A stretch of DNA of 64,000 nucleotides, taken from Rothia mucilaginosa (GTDB lineage Bacteria > Actinomycetota > Actinomycetes > Actinomycetales > Micrococcaceae). The stretch's first letter is position 1; each line of letters opens with the position of its first letter. The stretch lies in assembly GCF_901875305.1 (NCBI RefSeq), contig NZ_CABFLY010000003.1, positions 186,001 through 250,000 of the forward strand. Direction: 5' to 3'. Made by a program: the position numbers and the translations under genes. Shown here one piece after another: positions 28,447-39,718 of this stretch. The notes under the pieces were generated by a model. The model ran no database searches, was not told where the DNA came from, and saw only the letters and a list, made by a program, of their open reading frames with translations.

Positions 28447-29625
28447 ATGAGCACGGCGAACCACTACCGACCCGAACCCTCTCCGCAGGACTCGGGTAGC
28501 GTTGCTCCGTCGGGTGCCTCCGGTGGGAGCATGGGCCCCGAGACCCAGATGCTCAACCTCAAAATTCTGCAGAATCTCGCCCAAAACAATATCTACCGGG
28601 ACGAACGCTCCAAAGAGGGCGTGCGTGCTCTCGAAAAGTCCCTGCTTGGTGAAGGTGACCGGTACACTCCCTCGCAGGCGGCGGAACTGGCTGGGATCCC
28701 TCTGAAGGCGGCCCGCCGCATCTGGCGCAATATGGGGTTCCCCGATATTGCCCCGAACGTTCCTTACTTCACTGAGACCGATGTGCGCATGCTCGCCGAC
28801 CTGCGAGCCCTGGACGATGAGGGCACGATTCGCATGGAGTACGTGGTGTCCCTGGTACGGGCCGAGGGCCAGCTGACCGATCGCACGGTCGCCTGGCAGA
28901 TTGAGGCCCTGGTGCATAACATCATGGTCACCGAGAACATGGATGACAATGAGGCCCGCCGCAAGCTGCTCTTGGATTTTCCCCGCTACCTCGAGGTGCT
29001 TGAACACTTGGCTGTCTATGCCTACCGCCGCCAGATGTACGCCGGGATTCTGCGCCTGGGTCTGCGTGAGAATAACGCCACCAGCTCGGGTATTGCTCAC
29101 CTGCCGCTCGTGCGCGGTGTGGGTTTCGTGGATTTGGTCTCGTACACCTCTCTGGTGCGCAACCTGGATGCGGCGGCCCTCTCGCAGCTCATCAACCACT
29201 TCGAGCAGAGCTGCCTGGACGTCATCGCGCCCTTGGGTGGACGCATCATTAAGACCCTCGGCGATGAGGTGTTCTTCCTCACCGAAACCCCGGATGCTAT
29301 TGCTGAGATTAGCCTGCAACTCTCTGAAAAAATTGGTGCAGACCCGCATCTGCCGGATGTGCGCGTCGCCTTCATCTGGGGTGAGGTGCTGGCCAACCGT
29401 GGCGATGTGTACGGCTCCAGCGTGAACCTGGCCTCGCGCCTGGTGTCCCTAGCTGAACCGGGCACCGTGCTGACCGATAATGAGACGGCGAACACGCTCC
29501 GGCAGGTGGGAAATCATTACACCCTTACCTCCCAGGGAACGCGAAACGTCCGAAGCTTTGGTAACGTAGACCCCGTGGCGGTGACCCGTCGCGCACACTA
29601 CACTATGGAGATCAACCTCTCATGA
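28447..29625 (+). CDS. Class III adenylate/guanylate cyclase with N-terminal regulatory domain
   Basis: A 392-residue soluble cyclase. Residues about 45-200 form a regulatory domain like that of mycobacterial Rv1264 (YTPSQAAELAGIPLKAARRIWRNMGFPD), which in that protein senses pH. Residues about 220-375 are the catalytic CHD: first metal aspartate in GFVDLVSYT, lysine and second aspartate in GGRIIKTLGDEVFF, and transition-state residues in YGSSVNLASRL. All key catalytic positions appear present, so it is likely active in making cAMP from ATP. Its stop overlaps the start of the PP2C phosphatase gene by 4 bases (ATGA), implying coupled translation and a joint signalling role. Confidence 0.88.
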   Translation: MSTANHYRPEPSPQDSGSVAPSGASGGSMGPETQMLNLKILQNLAQNNIYRDERSKEGVRALEKSLLGEGDRYTPSQAAELAGIPLKAARRIWRNMGFPDIAPNVPYFTETDVRMLADLRALDDEGTIRMEYVVSLVRAEGQLTDRTVAWQIEALVHNIMVTENMDDNEARRKLLLDFPRYLEVLEHLAVYAYRRQMYAGILRLGLRENNATSSGIAHLPLVRGVGFVDLVSYTSLVRNLDAAALSQLINHFEQSCLDVIAPLGGRIIKTLGDEVFFLTETPDAIAEISLQLSEKIGADPHLPDVRVAFIWGEVLANRGDVYGSSVNLASRLVSLAEPGTVLTDNETANTLRQVGNHYTLTSQGTRNVRSFGNVDPVAVTRRAHYTMEINLS

Positions 29626-30515
29626 CTGAACTGAAACTACGTACCGGCGGCGCTACTCACCGCGGCGCGCATCGAGAAAATAACGAAGATTCGATGGTTG
29701 TCGCCGGTTCTCTCTGCGTGGTCGCGGACGGCATGGGCGGCCACGAGGCCGGTGAGGTTGCCTCACGCCTGTGCGTGCGGCAGCTCGCCTACTCGCCCTT
29801 CTTTACGATGCCCGGTGGCCGCAGCGAAAGCGAGCAGAAGGCCTATGCCGAACGCATCGCGGCAATCGACGAGAGCGACCCGGTCAAGCGCCGCCGCCGC
29901 ATCAATTCTGAGCTGAACAAGGAAATTGTGCAGTCTCTCGACCGTCTGCACGACATCCTCGGTGAAACCAACGAAGAGATTAAGGAAGCTCTCTCACGCT
30001 CCGGCGGTACTACCGTGACCGGCGCGTGGCTGACCAGCATCGGTCGGCAGAACCTGTGGGTTGTCTTCAATATTGGTGATTCCCGTACCTACCGTCTGAT
30101 GCGCGAGGACGACGGTATTCACCACTCCACCATGGAGAAGCTGCCCGGTTCCGAGGGATCCGCCTCGCTGGAACAGATTACGACGGACCACTCCGAGGTG
30201 CAGTACCTGGTCGACGAGGGCCAGATTACGCCTTTGGAGGCTCTGACCCACCCGCGCCGCAACGTGATTACCCGCGCGCTGGGCACCGGCAACTACTGGG
30301 AGCCGGACTTCTGGGTTCTGCCTGCACGCCCCGGTGACCGCCTGATGCTCTGCTCCGACGGCCTCTCCGGCGAGCTTTCGCACGAGTATATGGCTCGTGT
30401 GCTCACTTCGATTCGTCACCCGCAGGACGCCGCGGACGTGCTACAGCACGAGGCGTTGCGTTCGGGCGGCCGCGACAACATTACGGTGATTGTTGCTGAC
30501 GCTGTCGAGGCCTAA
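29622..30515 (+). CDS. PP2C-family serine/threonine protein phosphatase
   Basis: A 297-residue metal-dependent phosphatase. Motifs in order: GATHRGAHRENNEDS, VADGMGGHEAGE (metal aspartate), NIGDSRTYRL, TTDHSEVQ, LMLCSDGLSGEL and GGRDNITVIVADA, covering the conserved PP2C aspartates. There is no membrane segment, so it is cytoplasmic. About 60 residues between VRQLAYSPFF and ETNEEIKEALS form a charged helical insert. It overlaps the upstream cyclase gene by 4 bases. No partner Ser/Thr kinase is seen in this window. Confidence 0.92.
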   Translation: MTELKLRTGGATHRGAHRENNEDSMVVAGSLCVVADGMGGHEAGEVASRLCVRQLAYSPFFTMPGGRSESEQKAYAERIAAIDESDPVKRRRRINSELNKEIVQSLDRLHDILGETNEEIKEALSRSGGTTVTGAWLTSIGRQNLWVVFNIGDSRTYRLMREDDGIHHSTMEKLPGSEGSASLEQITTDHSEVQYLVDEGQITPLEALTHPRRNVITRALGTGNYWEPDFWVLPARPGDRLMLCSDGLSGELSHEYMARVLTSIRHPQDAADVLQHEALRSGGRDNITVIVADAVEA

Positions 30516-30530
30516 ACCCATATTTCTAAT

Positions 30531-30584
30531 TCACCCCCGCCTTCAGCGGGCACTCGCGCGAGTGCCCGCAGGAGGCGGGGGTGA
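30531..30584 (+). terminator. Bipartite stem-loop terminator after the cyclase/phosphatase pair
   Basis: An outer stem of about 11 bp (30531-30541 with 30574-30584) encloses an inner perfect 9-bp stem (30546-30554 with 30561-30569). Its layout resembles the hairpin at the start of the window. Confidence 0.85.
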
Positions 30585-30660
30585 GCTCTGTCCGCGGGAA
30601 GCCGGCTGGGGAAGACCCTCCGTGACAGCGGCGGGGGAGGTCCGCGCCCCAACACGTTAA

Positions 30661-32922
<2,262 letters not shown>

Positions 32923-33017
32923 GCATCGAGGTGTTCCTCCGTCTTCGCGCACCGCGGTACTTCTGGTCGCAGTACCTCGGGCTGTGGGATGCGGGGTGTT
33001 GAGAGATATATATGCGC

Positions 33018-33055
33018 CATTCGGGCCCCGAGGAATAGTCCTCGGGGCCCGAATG
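33018..33055 (+). terminator. Terminator after ligA
   Basis: A perfect 17-bp stem (33018-33034 with 33039-33055) with the tetraloop atag, about 95 bases after the ligA stop. Confidence 0.85.
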
Positions 33056-33259
33056 CCAAAATTTGGCACTTATAATTACCACAGTTTCTAGGGCTTGGAG
33101 AGCTTAAAAACACTCCGAGAGCATAGAAATATTTAAAAATTTTTTACACGCTGTTCGAATCCTCTGCCTGAGGGGTGCGGATGCTCCTTAAAAGTTGCGG
33201 AGAGTGGGGGAGTGGGCCCGAGTAAACTCCCTAGAAAACCCCGAAATACCGGGGGATGT

Positions 33260-33663
33260 TGACCGAAAATCCCAAGGTTCAACTGGAGGATTAATGTTTC
33301 CAGTGCTCTTTACCTTAAAGAACCCTGGGAGAAGTTGAGGGGTCCGCTGGTAGCCTGAGACGGGGTTGGAAACCGTCCAAACCTCGGTTATCTTTGAGAC
33401 CAGATAGATTCTCGCAAGAGAATCGCCTGTGTGGTTTCAAGCTTGGAATGCTTGAAACGATGCCCGGTTCTACCGCACGTCCCCATCGAGGAAATGCCAC
33501 TGGAATCCGCACATTAGTGCAGGATGACCCCTGGTGACATGAAATCGGTGGAGAGCCGCTCACATGGTAGAGCCAAAAATGAGTAACCTACTTCGTTATC
33601 AAAGGGTGAGCGGCGGCGCGCTAGAGTTCCGGGGACGGAACGAGCGGGGACGGCCCCAAGGAG
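33260..33663 (+). promoter_or_regulatory. Long, highly structured 5' leader of the Rpf-like gene (possible cis-regulatory RNA)
   Basis: About 600 bases without a gene separate the ligA terminator from the rpf-like start. The last roughly 400 contain many perfect stems: 33282-33287/33299-33304, 33407-33413/33418-33424 (GCAA tetraloop), 33434-33442/33450-33458, 33506-33512/33517-33524, a long-range 9-bp stem 33555-33563/33606-33614, and 33626-33630/33637-33641, followed by the AAGGAG site at 33658-33663. Actinobacterial rpf genes are known to carry c-di-AMP (ydaO-type) riboswitches, but I do not find that motif's conserved GGGGUGAAUC core, so the RNA class is unassigned. Confidence 0.6.
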
Positions 33664-33667
33664 CATT

Positions 33668-34399
33668 ATGAAGAACACTTCCATTCGTCGTTCCGCAGCA
33701 GCTCTCGCCATCGGTGGCGTTGCAGCAGCTACCCTGTCGATGCCTGCTGCAAACGCAGCAGACGGTGCTACCTGGGACGCACTGGCACAGTGCGAGTCCG
33801 GTGGTAACTGGTCCATCAACACCGGTAACGGCTTCTACGGCGGCCTGCAGTTCACCCAGCAGTCCTGGAACGGTGTCGGCATGTCCGGCTCCCCCGTGAA
33901 CGCTACCCGTGCACAGCAGATCGAGGCTGGCGAGCGTCTGCTCGCTATCCAGGGCTGGGGCGCATGGCCCGCATGCTCCGCTAAGCTTGGCCTCTACGGC
34001 AAGACCGGCGCAGCTCCCACCTACACCGAGCCCACCACCTCGACCGCCGCAACCACCACCGTGGCTGCACAGTCGCAGACCCAGCAGGCCTACACTGCAC
34101 CCGCAGCACAGGCAGCACCCGCCGTTGAGGCTCCCGCTGCTGCACCCGCAGCCCAGGCTGCACCTGCCGCTCAGGCAGCACCCGCTGCACCGGCAGTTGA
34201 GGCTCCCGCAGCACCCGTCGCAGCAGCTCCCAAGGCTGCCGCAGGCACCTACACCGTGGTTCCCGGTGACTCCCTCTCGCTGATTGCTGCAAAGCTCGGC
34301 GTTGCAGGTGGCTACCAGGCAATCGCTGCTGCGAACACCGACATCATCTACAACGTTGACCTGATCTTCCCCGGTCAGGTGCTGAACATCCCCGCCTAA
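33668..34399 (+). CDS. Secreted Rpf-like transglycosylase with LysM domain
   Basis: A 243-residue exported protein: signal peptide 1-30 (cleavage near ANA-AD), resuscitation-promoting-factor/transglycosylase-like domain at about 31-110 (TWDALAQCESGGNW with the catalytic Glu, GGLQFTQQSWNGVG, AGERLLAIQGWGAWPACSAKLGL), an Ala/Pro/Thr-rich linker built of repeated APAAQA-type units, and a C-terminal LysM domain (about 195-243, TYTVVPGDSLSLIAAKLG) for binding peptidoglycan. Such enzymes cleave cell-wall glycan and promote growth of dormant cells. It has a strong AAGGAG site and a long structured leader. Confidence 0.93.
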   Translation: MKNTSIRRSAAALAIGGVAAATLSMPAANAADGATWDALAQCESGGNWSINTGNGFYGGLQFTQQSWNGVGMSGSPVNATRAQQIEAGERLLAIQGWGAWPACSAKLGLYGKTGAAPTYTEPTTSTAATTTVAAQSQTQQAYTAPAAQAAPAVEAPAAAPAAQAAPAAQAAPAAPAVEAPAAPVAAAPKAAAGTYTVVPGDSLSLIAAKLGVAGGYQAIAAANTDIIYNVDLIFPGQVLNIPA

Positions 34400-34437
34400 G
34401 GTTCACCCCTGAAGCGGTCGTTCTGACGCTGTACCAC

Positions 34438-34471
34438 AACGCCCCGCCCTTCACCGAAGGAGCGGGGCGTT
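34438..34471 (+). terminator. Terminator after the Rpf-like gene
   Basis: A stem of about 9 bp (34438-34446 with 34463-34471) plus an inner cct/agg pairing, 38 bases after the stop codon. Confidence 0.8.
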
Positions 34472-34629
34472 GCGCGTTAACCTCCTGCAGTGGAGCTTCG
34501 AGCGCCCGGTGAGAGCCCCCGCCTCGCACCGCCCCGACCGATAGGTAGGCAGAACGCCTCCCGAAGAGACGAGAAACCCAACCTCCACTACACTAGAAAA
34601 GAAACATAAAACAAAACTACGGGAGAACC

Positions 34630-34926
34630 ATGTCTGCCATCACCTTTGAACAGGTCAAGCACCTGGCATCGCTGGCACTCATTGAGATGACCGATGAAGA
34701 ACTCACCGCGATGGCGTCTGAACTCGACATCATCGTCGCATCCGTTGAGACTATGTCGCAGAAAGCAACTGCTGACATCCCCGCGACCAGCCACCCGATC
34801 CCCCTCGAGAACGTCTTCCGCGAAGACGTACCCGTCCCGACCCTCACCCAGGAAGAGGCGCTCTCCGGCGCCCCCGACGCACAGGACGGCAAGTTCCGCG
34901 TGCCGGCAATCCTCGACGAAGACTAA
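34630..34926 (+). CDS. gatC: Asp/Glu-tRNA(Asn/Gln) amidotransferase subunit C
   Basis: A 98-residue small subunit of GatCAB, which converts Glu-tRNA(Gln) and Asp-tRNA(Asn) to the amidated forms. Typical start ITFEQVKHLASLALIEMTDEEL and the C-terminal wrapping segment ending in FRVPAILDED. First gene of a tight gatC-gatA-gatB operon; gatA starts 16 bases after its stop. Confidence 0.95.
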   Translation: MSAITFEQVKHLASLALIEMTDEELTAMASELDIIVASVETMSQKATADIPATSHPIPLENVFREDVPVPTLTQEEALSGAPDAQDGKFRVPAILDED

Positions 34927-34941
34927 GAGGAGACACACCAA

Positions 34942-36546
34942 GTGAACGAACTGATTCAGCTCACCGCAGCCGAGGCAGCCGCCAAGCTGGCCGCCGGCGA
35001 GATTACCTCCGTCGAACTCACCCAGGCGCACCTGGACCGTATCGCCGCCACCGACGGCGCACCCCTGAGCGATAACCGCGCAGACGGTAAGAGCGGTCTC
35101 AACGCCTTCCTGCACATCAACGCTGAAGAAGCACTCGCCACCGCAGCAGCAGTGGACGCAGACCGTGTAGCCGGCAAGGAACTGCCCCCGCTCGCAGGCG
35201 TGCCCATCGCCCTCAAGGACCTCATCGTCACCAAGGGCCAGCCCACCACCGCAGCATCCCGCATGCTCGAAGGCTGGATGAGCCCCTACGACGGCACCGT
35301 CACCCGCAAGGTCCGCGAAGCACGCATGCCGATCCTCGGCAAGACCAACCTCGACGAATTCGCAATGGGCTCCTCCAACGAGCACTCCGCATTCGGCGTG
35401 GTTCGCAACCCCTGGGCACTCGACCGTGCCCCCGGCGGTTCCGGCGGTGGCTCCGCAACTGCCGTCACCGCGTTCCAGGCGCCCCTGGCCCTGGGCACCG
35501 ACACCGGTGGCTCCATCCGCCAGCCCGCGGCACTGACCGGTAGTGTCGGCGTCAAGCCCACCTACGGCTCCGTCTCCCGTTACGGTGTGATTGCTATGGC
35601 CTCCTCCCTCGACCAGGTCGGCCCCGTCGCCCGCACCGTGCTTGACACCGCCATGTTGCACGAGGCCATCGCAGGTCACGACCCTCTCGACTCCACCTCT
35701 CTGCCCGACACCCCCGGCAACTTCGCTGCAGAAGCTAAGGCAGGTGCAGAAGCCGCACGCAAGCGCGACCTGTCCGGCCTGCGCGTCGGCGTCATCAAGG
35801 AGCTCGGCGGCGGCGATGGCGAAGGCTTCGAAGCAGGCGTGCTCGCACGCTTCCGCGAATCCGTCGAAGAGCTACGTGCCGCAGGCGCAGAGGTCGTTGA
35901 GGTCTCCCTGCCCTCCGTCACCGAGGCTATCAGCGCCTACTACATGATTATGTCCTCCGAGGTGTCCTCCAACCTGGCACGCTACGACGGCGTGCGCTAC
36001 GGCCTGCGCGTCGTACCCGAAGACGGCCCCGTCACCATCGAACGCGTCATGGCCGCCACCCGCGCCGCAGGTTTTGGCCACGAGGTGAAGCGCCGCATCA
36101 TCCTCGGCACCTACGCGCTGTCCGCAGGTAACTACGATGCCTACTACGGTGCCGCACTGCGCGTGCGCACCCTCATCCAGCGCGACTACGCGGCAGCATT
36201 CGAAAAGTGCGACGTGCTCATCTCCCCGACCGCGCCCTCCACCGCGTTCAAGCTCGGCGAGAAGACCGAAGGCGACCCCATGGCCATGTACCTGGGCGAC
36301 GTCGCCACCGTGCCCGTCAACCTGGCTGGTGTTCCGGCGCTCTCCCTGCCCGGCGGACTCTCTGAAGAGAACAACCTGCCCGTCGGCATCCAGTTCACCG
36401 CACCCGCCCGCGAGGATGCACGCCTCTACCGCGTCGGCGCAGCCCTGGAAGAACTGCTGACCGCAAAGTGGGGCGCACCGCTCTACAAGAGCCTGTCCGA
36501 CACCGAAACCCTGATCCGCGACTTTGACTTTGGGGGAACCAAGTAA
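34942..36546 (+). CDS. gatA: Asp/Glu-tRNA(Asn/Gln) amidotransferase subunit A
   Basis: A 534-residue amidase-signature enzyme that releases ammonia from glutamine for GatB. The Ser-cisSer-Lys triad is visible: Lys in [12 protein letters not shown], serines in [13 protein letters not shown] and the nucleophile in [14 protein letters not shown]. The insert [11 protein letters not shown] is normal for the family. GTG start at 34942 behind GAGGAG. Its stop and the gatB start share one base (TAATG), so translation is coupled. Confidence 0.97.
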   Translation: MNELIQLTAAEAAAKLAAGEITSVELTQAHLDRIAATDGAPLSDNRADGKSGLNAFLHINAEEALATAAAVDADRVAGKELPPLAGVPIALKDLIVTKGQPTTAASRMLEGWMSPYDGTVTRKVREARMPILGKTNLDEFAMGSSNEHSAFGVVRNPWALDRAPGGSGGGSATAVTAFQAPLALGTDTGGSIRQPAALTGSVGVKPTYGSVSRYGVIAMASSLDQVGPVARTVLDTAMLHEAIAGHDPLDSTSLPDTPGNFAAEAKAGAEAARKRDLSGLRVGVIKELGGGDGEGFEAGVLARFRESVEELRAAGAEVVEVSLPSVTEAISAYYMIMSSEVSSNLARYDGVRYGLRVVPEDGPVTIERVMAATRAAGFGHEVKRRIILGTYALSAGNYDAYYGAALRVRTLIQRDYAAAFEKCDVLISPTAPSTAFKLGEKTEGDPMAMYLGDVATVPVNLAGVPALSLPGGLSEENNLPVGIQFTAPAREDARLYRVGAALEELLTAKWGAPLYKSLSDTETLIRDFDFGGTK

Positions 36547-38051
36547 TGAGTGAAGAAGTCCTCAGCTTCGAAGAAGCCATCGAAAAGTACGACCCCGTCC
36601 TCGGCTTCGAGGTGCACGTCGAGCTGAACACCAACACCAAGATGTTCGACTCCGCACCCAACGAGTTTGGCGATACGCCCAACACCAACATCACCCCCGT
36701 CTCGCTCGGTCTGCCCGGCGCGCTGCCCGTGGTGAACAAGACCGCCGTCGAGTCCGCCATCAAGCTCGGCCTGGCGCTGGGCTGCGACATCGCGGATAAG
36801 TCCTACTTCGCCCGTAAGAACTACTTCTACCCGGACTCGCCGAAGAACTTCCAGACCTCCCAGGCCGACGGCCCCATCGCCGAAAACGGCTCCCTGGACG
36901 TTGAGCTCGACGACGGTACCATCTTCACCGTCGAAATTGAGCGCGCCCACATGGAGGAGGACGCCGGTAAGCTCACCCACGTCGGCGGCGCCGACGGCCG
37001 CATCCAGGGTGCAACCTTCTCCCTGGTCGACTACAACCGCGCCGGTGTGCCGCTCATCGAGATCGTGACCCGACCCATCGTCGGCGCCGGCGAACGCGCA
37101 CCCGAGCTGGCACGCGCCTACGTTGCCGCCATCCGCGACATCGTGCGCTCCCTCGGCATCTCCGACGCCCGCATGGAACGCGGTAACGTCCGTTGCGACG
37201 CCAACGTCTCCCTCATGCCCAAGGGCGCGGAGAAGTTCGGCATCCGCTCCGAGACCAAGAACGTGAACTCCCTGCGCTCGGTCGAACGCGCCGTCCGCTA
37301 CGAGATTCGCCGTCACGCCGCAATCCTCGAGCGCGGTGAAAAGGTCACCCAGGAGACCCGCCACTGGCACGAAGACACCCGTGAAACCTCCTCGGGTCGC
37401 CCCAAGTCCGATGCCGACGACTACCGCTACTTCCCTGAACCGGACCTGGTACCGGTTGTCACCAACAGCGAGTGGATTGAGCGTCTGCGCGCCGAGCTGC
37501 CCGAACCTCCGGCAGAACGCCGCCGCCGCCTCAAGGGCGAATGGGGCTACTCCGACGAAGAGTTCCGCGACGTCGTCAACGCAGGCGCACTCGACGTCAT
37601 CGAAGAGACCGTTGCCGCGGGTGCAACCGCAGCCGCAGCCCGCAAGTGGTGGATGGGTGAAATCGCCCGCCGCGCAAAGCAGGCTGAAGTTGAGCTCACC
37701 TCCCTCGGCGTAGAGCCCGCAACCGTGGTCGCCCTCGAAGCGCTCATCGGCGAAGGAAAGATTAACGACAAGATTGCCCGCCAGGTGCTCGAGTTCGTCC
37801 TCGCCGGTGAAGGCACCCCCGCCGAAATCGTCGAGGCACGCGGCCTGGCTGTGGTCTCCGACGACGGCGCGCTCACCGCAGCTGTTCAGGAAGCACTGGC
37901 AGCAATGCCCGACGTTGCCGACAAGATTCGTGCCGGTAAGGTTCAGGCTGCTGGCGCTATCGTCGGTCAGGTCATGAAGGCTACCCGCGGTCAGGCTGAC
38001 GCCGCTCGCGTGCGTGAGCTGATTCTGGCTGAGTGCGGCGTGGAAGGCTAA
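36546..38051 (+). CDS. gatB: Asp/Glu-tRNA(Asn/Gln) amidotransferase subunit B
   Basis: A 501-residue kinase/amidotransferase subunit. Hallmarks: [80 protein letters not shown] and the C-terminal YqeY-like tail domain (about 355-501) that binds tRNA. Last gene of gatCAB, followed by a hairpin terminator. Confidence 0.97.
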   Translation: MSEEVLSFEEAIEKYDPVLGFEVHVELNTNTKMFDSAPNEFGDTPNTNITPVSLGLPGALPVVNKTAVESAIKLGLALGCDIADKSYFARKNYFYPDSPKNFQTSQADGPIAENGSLDVELDDGTIFTVEIERAHMEEDAGKLTHVGGADGRIQGATFSLVDYNRAGVPLIEIVTRPIVGAGERAPELARAYVAAIRDIVRSLGISDARMERGNVRCDANVSLMPKGAEKFGIRSETKNVNSLRSVERAVRYEIRRHAAILERGEKVTQETRHWHEDTRETSSGRPKSDADDYRYFPEPDLVPVVTNSEWIERLRAELPEPPAERRRRLKGEWGYSDEEFRDVVNAGALDVIEETVAAGATAAAARKWWMGEIARRAKQAEVELTSLGVEPATVVALEALIGEGKINDKIARQVLEFVLAGEGTPAEIVEARGLAVVSDDGALTAAVQEALAAMPDVADKIRAGKVQAAGAIVGQVMKATRGQADAARVRELILAECGVEG

Positions 38052-38074
38052 GCTTTTCCGCTGATTCGGCTCTA

Positions 38075-38119
38075 ACGAAAGAGGCGTCGTCTCCCGTGTG
38101 GGAGGCGGCGCCTCTTTCG
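38075..38119 (+). terminator. Terminator after gatB
   Basis: An 11-bp outer stem (38075-38085 with 38109-38119) and an inner ctccc/gggag stem, about 25 bases past the stop codon. Confidence 0.85.
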
Positions 38120-38240
38120 TGCTCTCTTGTTCTGCACGGGATGCGCGGTTCCGCTTGGAAAAGCTGGGTCGCTTGGCTCCGCTTGGAAATGCGGTTATCG
38201 TCCTTGCTGCGTACCTATAGCATCTGGGAGGCACGCCGCA

Positions 38241-38470
38241 TGTTTCCTCCGCGCCTACGCAGGGGCACCCGTCACCCGGACGCTCCGCCCTCTCCTCGCT
38301 CCGCATCGGAGAGCGTCCGGGCTGACACCCTGAGGGCGCTTTCGGAAAACACGGCGCGCCGCCTCGGGTAACCTAGCGTGCGCGGAGGGGCGGTGTCGTC
38401 CGAACGTGACATCAGGGTGCCCGAAGCGAAGCGAGGGCGGGTGCCCCTGTAGGAACGAGGACGAACACCG
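38241..38470. repeat. Dispersed palindromic intergenic repeat, copy 1
   Basis: GC-rich, palindrome-filled sequence sharing modules with three other places in the window. Module B (aggggcacccg...ggacgctccg...gcggagagcgtcc-type hairpin) is at about 38260-38345; module A (ggggcggtgtcgtccg, gacatcagggtgcccgaagc, aggaacgaggacg) is at about 38391-38465. It sits in the gap between gatB and a lipoprotein gene. Open frames through it are shared by the other copies and are not genes. Confidence 0.85.
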
Positions 38471-38679
38471 TCCCTCCAGTCGTATCCCGATGGAGAAACA
38501 TGCGGAGTGCCTCCCAAACACTGCATGGGGTACGAAGGCGGACCCCGTCTCCTATTGCCTCCCCCCCGGCGCATAGTAGGCTAGTGTTCAAATCATCTTC
38601 TCTCAAGGGCAAACAATGGTGAGCCCTGTGAACGAGCGGACAAAGATGCAGCATATATTTCACGAGGAAGTGCACACCT

Positions 38680-39534
38680 ATGCGTCGACAGAACACCCTA
38701 CGAGCCCTCGCCGGGGCTCTACTCCCGCTGACCCTGGTGCTTAGCTCCTGCGCGTCCGGGCAACCCAGCGCCGGTTCCTCGGCTTCCGCTAACGCTGAGA
38801 AGGCGTATAGCGCCTCCAAGAGCCCCGATAGTCAAGCTATCGAAAAAGTAGAGAACCTCGCCTCACTTTCTGACAACGTTGCTCGTGCCTACCAGCGCTC
38901 CCTGAGCCAGTGCATGACTGAACGAGGATTCCCGAACTACAAGGTTCCTGCCGGAGAAACTGAAATCTCGTTGCTTCTAAAGGCGGGTTTTGAACCTCTC
39001 ACCGTCGCGGATGCCCGTGCTCGTGGATACGAAGAGCGCTACTCTTTGGCTACTGCAGCGCTGGAAGAGCAGAGCCGTACTATGAGCGACGCTGAAATGC
39101 AGGCTCTTAACGGTACTGAAGGAAAGGGCGGTTGCCAGCAAGAAGCCATCCGCGCAGTCTACGGTTCAGAAGAGTCCTACGAGACCATACGAAAGGTCTA
39201 CATTACTGCGGTTCACTATCTCAACAACGACGCAATCATCAAAGACCTTGGGCCTGCCACCGAGAAGTGGGCACAGTGCATGAAGGAACGCTTCGGGGGC
39301 GACTACACCACTCCGGATATGGCTCGCGAACAGTACCGCCAGAACAACCAAGACACCCACGAACTGGCGATTAACGACGCGACCTGCCGTGAAGCAACCG
39401 GGCTGGATGCCGAACAGCGAAAGATGGTTATCGCTTACCTGAGTTCCTTCCTCGAAAAGGAGCAGGGTCTCATCGAGCAGGTGACCACTGCCAAGAAAAC
39501 TGCTGAAGAGAACGCCCGAAAGATTCTGAGCTAA
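38680..39534 (+). CDS. Putative lipoprotein of an ABC export operon
   Basis: A 284-residue protein with a lipoprotein signal peptide (LVLSSCAS lipobox, Cys near residue 24). The mature part is mostly helical and contains two short repeated motifs, QCMTERGFPNY (near 86) and QCMKERFGGDYTTPD (near 206), each with a cysteine; two more cysteines (GGCQQEA, ATCREA) could pair with them. I do not recognise a named family. It is 185 bases upstream of a MacA-like adaptor and a MacB-like exporter on the same strand, so it may belong to the same export or sensing system, although terminator-like hairpins lie between. Confidence 0.75.
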   Translation: MRRQNTLRALAGALLPLTLVLSSCASGQPSAGSSASANAEKAYSASKSPDSQAIEKVENLASLSDNVARAYQRSLSQCMTERGFPNYKVPAGETEISLLLKAGFEPLTVADARARGYEERYSLATAALEEQSRTMSDAEMQALNGTEGKGGCQQEAIRAVYGSEESYETIRKVYITAVHYLNNDAIIKDLGPATEKWAQCMKERFGGDYTTPDMAREQYRQNNQDTHELAINDATCREATGLDAEQRKMVIAYLSSFLEKEQGLIEQVTTAKKTAEENARKILS

Positions 39535-39599
39535 TCCTGCGGACTATCCAGAACAGGCGTACAGAGTAGCTGCAACAGCTACGCCTCGTCACAGCGTAT

Positions 39600-39631
39600 T
39601 GTGCCCGGCACGTATCCCCGTGCCGGGCACA
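39600..39631 (+). terminator. Stem-loop between lipoprotein and adaptor genes
   Basis: A perfect 13-bp stem (39600-39612 with 39619-39631). A smaller hairpin (gtagctg/cagctac, 39567-39583) precedes it. The adaptor-transporter pair therefore probably has its own promoter or is expressed by read-through. Confidence 0.75.
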
Positions 39632-39718
39632 AACTAACCCCACACGGCATCGCCGCCACCTAAGCCCAAACGGCACAGATAATAGCGTTCCCGTACGCGC
39701 ACCCAAAGAAGGGACACC

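Noticed and set aside
33150..33165. A gttcgaatcc stretch resembling a tRNA T-loop
   Set aside because: The flanking bases do not form a T-stem or acceptor stem, and no D or anticodon arm can be built upstream.
33260..33663. Calling the rpf leader a ydaO-type c-di-AMP riboswitch
   Set aside because: The conserved GGGGUGAAUC core and the GCUAACCUCG element are not visible, so only a structured leader is claimed.
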